Assembly (NCBI GenBank): GCA_963751245.1 | Contig: CAVVTR010000006.1 | Span: 186,001 to 250,000 of the forward strand | Length of the DNA: 64,000 bases | Origin: CAVVTR01 sp963751245 | GTDB taxonomy: Bacteria; Acidobacteriota; Thermoanaerobaculia; Thermoanaerobaculales; Thermoanaerobaculaceae | Reading direction: 5' to 3' | In this document: positions 60,858 to 64,000 of the stretch, in pieces | Position numbering within the stretch: position 1 is the stretch's first letter | Layout: each line of letters opens with the position of its first letter | The notes under the pieces: model-generated | What the model was told of the DNA's origin: nothing | Database searches by the model: none | What the model saw: the letters and a program-made list of their open reading frames with translations, nothing else | Translations under genes and position numbers: made by a program

Positions 60858-61123
60858 TCCTCCTCTCCGAAGCGGGCGTCGATCAGCGCCTGGATCGCGT
60901 CGAGAGCCGCCTCCTCGTCCTCACCCTCCGCCCGCAGGACGAGGCGGGACCCGTACGGCGCCGCCAGGAGCAGGAGCCCGAGGATGGACTTCCCGTTCAC
61001 CTCCTCCTGGTTGTGGGACACGTACACCTTCGAGGAGAACCGGGATGCCTCGTGGACCAGCTTGGCCGCCGCCCGGGCGTGGAGCCCGAGCCGGTTGACG
61101 AGCTCAACCTCCCGTTGGACCAT
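60854..61123 (-). CDS. ptsH: Phosphocarrier HPr
   Basis: An 89-residue phosphocarrier. The EI-dependent phosphorylation site is His15 in NRLGLHARAA. The regulatory Ser46 (GKSILGLLLLAA) is the target of HPr kinase, whose gene is in the same operon. The start overlaps the EIIA gene by 20 bases. Confidence 0.96.
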   Translation of the reverse strand: MVQREVELVNRLGLHARAAAKLVHEASRFSSKVYVSHNQEEVNGKSILGLLLLAAPYGSRLVLRAEGEDEEAALDAIQALIDARFGEEE

Positions 61124-61547
61124 GATCCCGCTTCCCCGGGCGCTTCTCGAGGATCTCGCTCACCACGTAGATGCTCTTCTGCCCCTTGTCGGCCACCACC
61201 CTGGCGAGGTGCCGCAGGCTCTCCGGGCTCTGCCTCCGGACCCCGGCGAGCTTGATCAGCATCGGCAGGTTGACACCCGTGACCACCTCGGAACGCGCCG
61301 GGTCGAGAAAGCCCAGTGAGAGGTTGGTCGGCGTGCCGCCGAACATGTCGGTGAGCACGAGGACGCCGTCGCCCGTGTCGAGCTCCTTGAGGCTGCGGGC
61401 GATGTCGGCCCTGGCCTTCTCCGGGTCGACGCTCCACTCGAGCGTGATCGCCCTTGCCTGTTCGGCCAGGTCGGGCTCGATGGTGCGGCCAGCGGCGAGA
61501 AGCTCCGTGGCCAGGCGGCCGTGCGAGATGAGCAGGATGCCGATCAT
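61104..61547 (-). CDS. PTS EIIA component, mannose family
   Basis: A 147-residue EIIA-Man-like protein. Phospho-His is His9 in LLISHGRLA. Other segments are LTDMFGGTPTNLSLGFL and VTGVNLPMLIKL. No IIB, IIC or IID mannose genes follow, so it probably regulates rather than transports. The ATG lies six bases after AATAAT, suggesting its own leaderless transcript within the operon. Confidence 0.93.
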   Translation of the reverse strand: MIGILLISHGRLATELLAAGRTIEPDLAEQARAITLEWSVDPEKARADIARSLKELDTGDGVLVLTDMFGGTPTNLSLGFLDPARSEVVTGVNLPMLIKLAGVRRQSPESLRHLARVVADKGQKSIYVVSEILEKRPGKRDHGPTGG

Positions 61548-61553
61548 GGCGCG

Positions 61554-61559
61554 ATTATT
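61554..61559 (-). promoter_or_regulatory. Leaderless internal -10 box before the EIIA-Man gene
   Basis: AATAAT on the minus strand (5/6 to consensus) ends six bases before the ATG. TTGCGG lies 17 bases further upstream as a weak -35. Confidence 0.5.
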
Positions 61560-61594
61560 CCAAGCCCTCTTCCCCGCCGCAAGGGATCACGGTC

Positions 61595-62461
61595 TCACGT
61601 CTCCCGGTCCCTGTCGCGGTGGTGGACGCTCACGACCCAGTGCTGCTCCGAGAGGTGGTCCGCCAGCCGCTTCGCCAGGTAGACGGAGCGGTGCTTTCCA
61701 CCGGTGCAGCCGAAGGCCACCACGACGTAGCTCTTCTGTTCCCGGCGGTAGGCCGGGAGCAGCGCATCGCAGAGGTCGCGGAAGCGGATGAAGCTCTCCT
61801 CCACCTCGGGGTGGCTCTCCAGCCACTCCATCACCCGGGGGTGGTCGCCGGGCAGCGGGCGCAGCTCCGGCACGAAGTGGGGGTTGGGAAGGAAGCGGAC
61901 GTCGAAGACCAGGTTGACCTCGTGCGGCAGCCCGTACTTGAAGCCGAAGCTCTCGCACCGCACCACCATGGGCAGCGCCAGCGAGGTGGTGCCGAAGCGC
62001 GAGGCGACGTGGGCCCGCAGCTCGTGAGGGGTCAGGTCGGAGGTGTCGATCACCTCGTCGGCCAGGATCTTCACCGGTTCCAGGGCCTCGCGCTCGGCCT
62101 GCACCGCCTCGGCGAGAGCGAGGTGACGGTACGGATGAGGGCGACGGGTCTCCGAGAAGCGCCGGACCAGGGACGAGCTGCTCGCTTCCACGAAGACCAG
62201 CCGCATCCGGGGGAACCGCTCCCTGAGCCGCGCCATCAGGCCCGGGAAGCTCTGCGCGAACTCCGGCGTCCTGACGTCCACCACCACCACCCACGGAGGT
62301 GTGCCCGGCTTCTCGGCGGCGTGGCTGAAGAGCGGCTCGATGAGGTCCAGGGGAAGGTTGTCGACACAGGTGTAGCCGAGATCCTCGAAGCACCTGGTGA
62401 CGATGCTCTTCCCGGCCCCGGACAGTCCGGTGACGACGATCATTCCCGCCGTCCGGCTCAT
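61595..62461 (-). CDS. rapZ: RNase adaptor/nucleotide-binding protein RapZ (YvcJ family)
   Basis: A 288-residue P-loop protein; in E. coli it directs RNase E to the sRNA GlmZ and so controls amino-sugar synthesis. Walker A GLSGAGKS is at 12-19 and GYTCVDNLPLDLI follows. The C-terminal domain has FGFKYGLPHEVNLVFDVRFLPNP and FGCTGGKHRSVYLAKRL, the RNA/metabolite-binding part. The start overlaps the hprK stop (ATGA). Its neighbours in the PTS operon are the usual ones. Confidence 0.95.
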   Translation of the reverse strand: MSRTAGMIVVTGLSGAGKSIVTRCFEDLGYTCVDNLPLDLIEPLFSHAAEKPGTPPWVVVVDVRTPEFAQSFPGLMARLRERFPRMRLVFVEASSSSLVRRFSETRRPHPYRHLALAEAVQAEREALEPVKILADEVIDTSDLTPHELRAHVASRFGTTSLALPMVVRCESFGFKYGLPHEVNLVFDVRFLPNPHFVPELRPLPGDHPRVMEWLESHPEVEESFIRFRDLCDALLPAYRREQKSYVVVAFGCTGGKHRSVYLAKRLADHLSEQHWVVSVHHRDRDRET

Positions 62462-63408
62462 GGCCCGGCGAGGTTGCGATCGTGCCTGAGCAGGTACTCC
62501 TTGGCCGCATCAGGGACGCCGCGCTGGGTCAGGAGGTGCTTCCTGGCGGCGCACTCGATGAGCAACGCCAGGCTCCTGCCCGGCGCGACCAGGATCGTCA
62601 GCGCCGGACGCGCCAGACCGAGAATCTCCTCCGTGCTCTCCGCGAGCCCCAGCCGCTCGATGAGGAGCGTCTTGTCGGGGACCAGGTTCACCACGAGGTC
62701 GATGGGCTTGGAGTCCCGCACGGCCACCGACCCGAACAGCTGCTCGATGGAGATCAGCCCCAGGCCGCGGACCTCCATGAGGCCGCGGATCTCCGCGGGC
62801 GCCCGGCCGATCAGCTCCTCGTGCCGCATCCGGTGGATCTCCACCACGTCGTCGGCTACCAGGCGGTGGCCGCGATGCACGAGCTCCAGCGCGCACTCGC
62901 TCTTCCCCGAGCCGGAGTCCCCCTGGAGCAGGACGCCGATCGCGAAGATGTCGAGGAGATCGCCGTGACGCACCTCGCGGGTGGAGAGCAGAAACTCCAG
63001 CGCCTCGGAGAAGCGTTCGATCACGGTGGAGGTCGTGGCGTCGGTGAGGATGAGGGGGACACCGTGCCGCTGGCAGGGGTCCATGAACAGCGCCGCCGCC
63101 TCGCGCAGCCCCTTCGTCACCACGATCAGCGGAGGTTCCAGCTTGACCACCGCCTCCGCTCGCTCCGCCGCGATGGCGGGCTGGAGGGTGACGAGGAACT
63201 CGCACTCGCTGGCCCCGATGACTTCGACCCGGCCCTCCTTCACGTAGGGGAGGTGACCGGCCAGCGCCAGCCCCGGCTTCTGCAGGCGGGCGTTCGTGAT
63301 CCGCCGGCCGACGCCGTTCTCTCCGGCGATCAGGGCCAGCCCCAGCGGCGCCAAATGGGGCTCGCGGAGCAGGTCCCCGGTGGAGACGTGGTCCCTGCGG
63401 ACGCTCAC
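62458..63408 (-). CDS. hprK: HPr kinase/phosphorylase
   Basis: Phosphorylates and dephosphorylates HPr on Ser46. The 316 residues have an N-terminal domain and a C-terminal kinase domain with Walker A GDSGSGKS at 163-170, His148 (RHGDLLDI) and the family signature EIRGLMEVRGLGLI at 207-220. The stop overlaps rapZ and the start overlaps ptsN. In Gram-negatives such hprK genes belong to regulatory PTS sets that control metabolism or two-component systems. Confidence 0.95.
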   Translation of the reverse strand: MSVRRDHVSTGDLLREPHLAPLGLALIAGENGVGRRITNARLQKPGLALAGHLPYVKEGRVEVIGASECEFLVTLQPAIAAERAEAVVKLEPPLIVVTKGLREAAALFMDPCQRHGVPLILTDATTSTVIERFSEALEFLLSTREVRHGDLLDIFAIGVLLQGDSGSGKSECALELVHRGHRLVADDVVEIHRMRHEELIGRAPAEIRGLMEVRGLGLISIEQLFGSVAVRDSKPIDLVVNLVPDKTLLIERLGLAESTEEILGLARPALTILVAPGRSLALLIECAARKHLLTQRGVPDAAKEYLLRHDRNLAGP

Positions 63409-63866
63409 AGGTTCGCCTCGAACTTGGCCAACGAGGCCATCAGGTCCTCACCCCGCCGCGCCTCGAGAAACGAGCGGCGCGCCTGCGGGTTGCGCAGCAG
63501 GCGCGCGATGTTCGCCAGGACTTGCAGGTGCGCCGCAGGTTGCTCCCTCGGCGACAGCACGAAGAAGAAGAGCCGCGCGCGGTCGCCGTCGCCGGTGCCG
63601 AAGGGAATGGCCTCCGGCGCCCTGGCGAACGCGGCGACGATGTTCTTCAGGCCCGGCACCTTGCAGTGCGGGATGGCGGTCTCGTCGCCGACCACCGTGG
63701 CCCCCAGGCGCTCACGGTCGAGCAGGAGATCCACGAGGTCCTGGGCGTTCCTGACCGCTCCTGCCTGCTCCAGATGCTCGGCCACGTAGACCAGCACCTC
63801 TTCCCGGCTGCGCGCCGGGATGTCGAGATAGATGTGTTCCGGTTTGAACAGGTTGCTCAGCTTCAC
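63405..63866 (-). CDS. ptsN: Nitrogen-type PTS EIIA (PtsN)
   Basis: EIIA-Ntr regulatory protein, 153 residues. Phospho-His is His67 in DETAIPHCKVPGL. Family segments include LLDRERLGATVVGDETAIPH and LFFFVLSPREQPAAHLQVLA. GTG start with a GAGAGAAAAG purine tract upstream. The hpf gene ends 29 bases upstream, giving the common hpf-ptsN-hprK-rapZ order. Confidence 0.94.
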   Translation of the reverse strand: MKLSNLFKPEHIYLDIPARSREEVLVYVAEHLEQAGAVRNAQDLVDLLLDRERLGATVVGDETAIPHCKVPGLKNIVAAFARAPEAIPFGTGDGDRARLFFFVLSPREQPAAHLQVLANIARLLRNPQARRSFLEARRGEDLMASLAKFEANL

Positions 63867-63895
63867 GGTCGTCTTTTCTCTCGCGTCCCGGCTGC

Positions 63896-64000
63896 TCAGT
63901 ACTCCGGGGTGACCAGCCCGTAGGTCCGGTCCCTGCGTCGGTAGAGAACGTTCACACGATCGGACTCGGCCTCTCTGAAAACGATGAAGTCGTCCCTGGA
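63896..64000 (-). CDS. hpf: Ribosome hibernation factor HPF, C-terminal end only
   Basis: The last 34 codons of a gene entering from the right edge encode RDDFIVFREAESDRVNVLYRR and end YGLVTPEY. This matches the C-terminal dimerisation domain of long-form HPF, which pairs 70S ribosomes into inactive 100S dimers. The N-terminal ribosome-binding domain lies outside the window. rpoN is often the next gene upstream in this cluster. Confidence 0.85.
   Translation of the reverse strand, partial: SRDDFIVFREAESDRVNVLYRRRDRTYGLVTPEY

Overview
The window is GC-rich (about 70% by eye), densely packed chromosomal DNA from a diderm, LPS-making bacterium. KdsC and a fused LptF-LptG permease point to LPS; TolC-type and MacAB-type genes and a lipid-linked sugar transferase fit a two-membrane envelope. 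GTG starts and 1-4 base stop/start overlaps are very common. Together with a poly(A) polymerase, an archaeal-type RtcB, DmdC-like and MeaB/epimerase acyl-CoA genes and a regulatory PTS, this makes Acidobacteriota (Thermoanaerobaculia-like) my best guess. Myxococcota or a related phylum cannot be excluded. Nothing looks like a phage, plasmid or large mobile island.

Layout. 0-4.9 kb: ABC-F ATPase (5' end cut off), acyl-CoA dehydrogenase with a FadR-like operator, UDP-glucuronate decarboxylase-like enzyme. 4.9-9.7 kb (minus): flippase-like protein, nrdR, hsp20, lon and a DUF2062 protein in one overlapping operon. 9.7-16.7 kb (plus): deacetylase, secreted four-repeat protein, zinc-type reductase, pcnB, sigma-54 response regulator and a small unknown protein. 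16.7-18.2 kb (minus): mutY and a NUDIX gene. 18.3-23.9 kb (plus): DnaC-like ATPase, SPOR-SpoIID lipoprotein, acyl-CoA dehydrogenase, meaB, methylmalonyl-CoA epimerase and an unknown protein. 23.9-31.4 kb: trmJ-like methyltransferase, lone ABC exporter half, acyltransferase, unknown protein, GT2 transferase, YfhO-like membrane protein and an AtuA-like domain.

31.5-32.4 kb is a gene-free tract downstream of tRNA-Phe. It carries degenerate repeats that include copies of the tRNA 3' half, GC-rich hairpins and an inverted tRNA fragment. rtcB lies just upstream of the tRNA. 32.4-43.97 kb continues with kdsC, two peptide-transporter ATPases (the first frameshifted), a TolC/Yip1/MacA/MacB export operon, a frameshifted FAD dehydrogenase and a Cys-rich small protein. 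44-51.6 kb holds an ALDH7-type dehydrogenase, a thioesterase, an unknown protein, dnaE and an ornithine aminotransferase-like gene.

51.7-64 kb is entirely minus strand. From upstream to downstream it reads hpf (cut), ptsN, hprK, rapZ, EIIA-Man, ptsH, ptsI, a secreted unknown protein, miaB, a bifunctional nuclease, parA, parB and lptFG. The PTS proteins form a complete phosphorelay and regulatory set with no sugar permease. The gap between parB and lptFG contains three DnaA-box-like sites beside a very AT-rich patch.

A window-wide pattern is a TAnnnT-type -10 box ending 6-9 bases before the start codon of many first-in-operon genes. This suggests widespread leaderless transcription. Start codons below were chosen from that pattern, from Shine-Dalgarno sequences and from stop/start overlaps.
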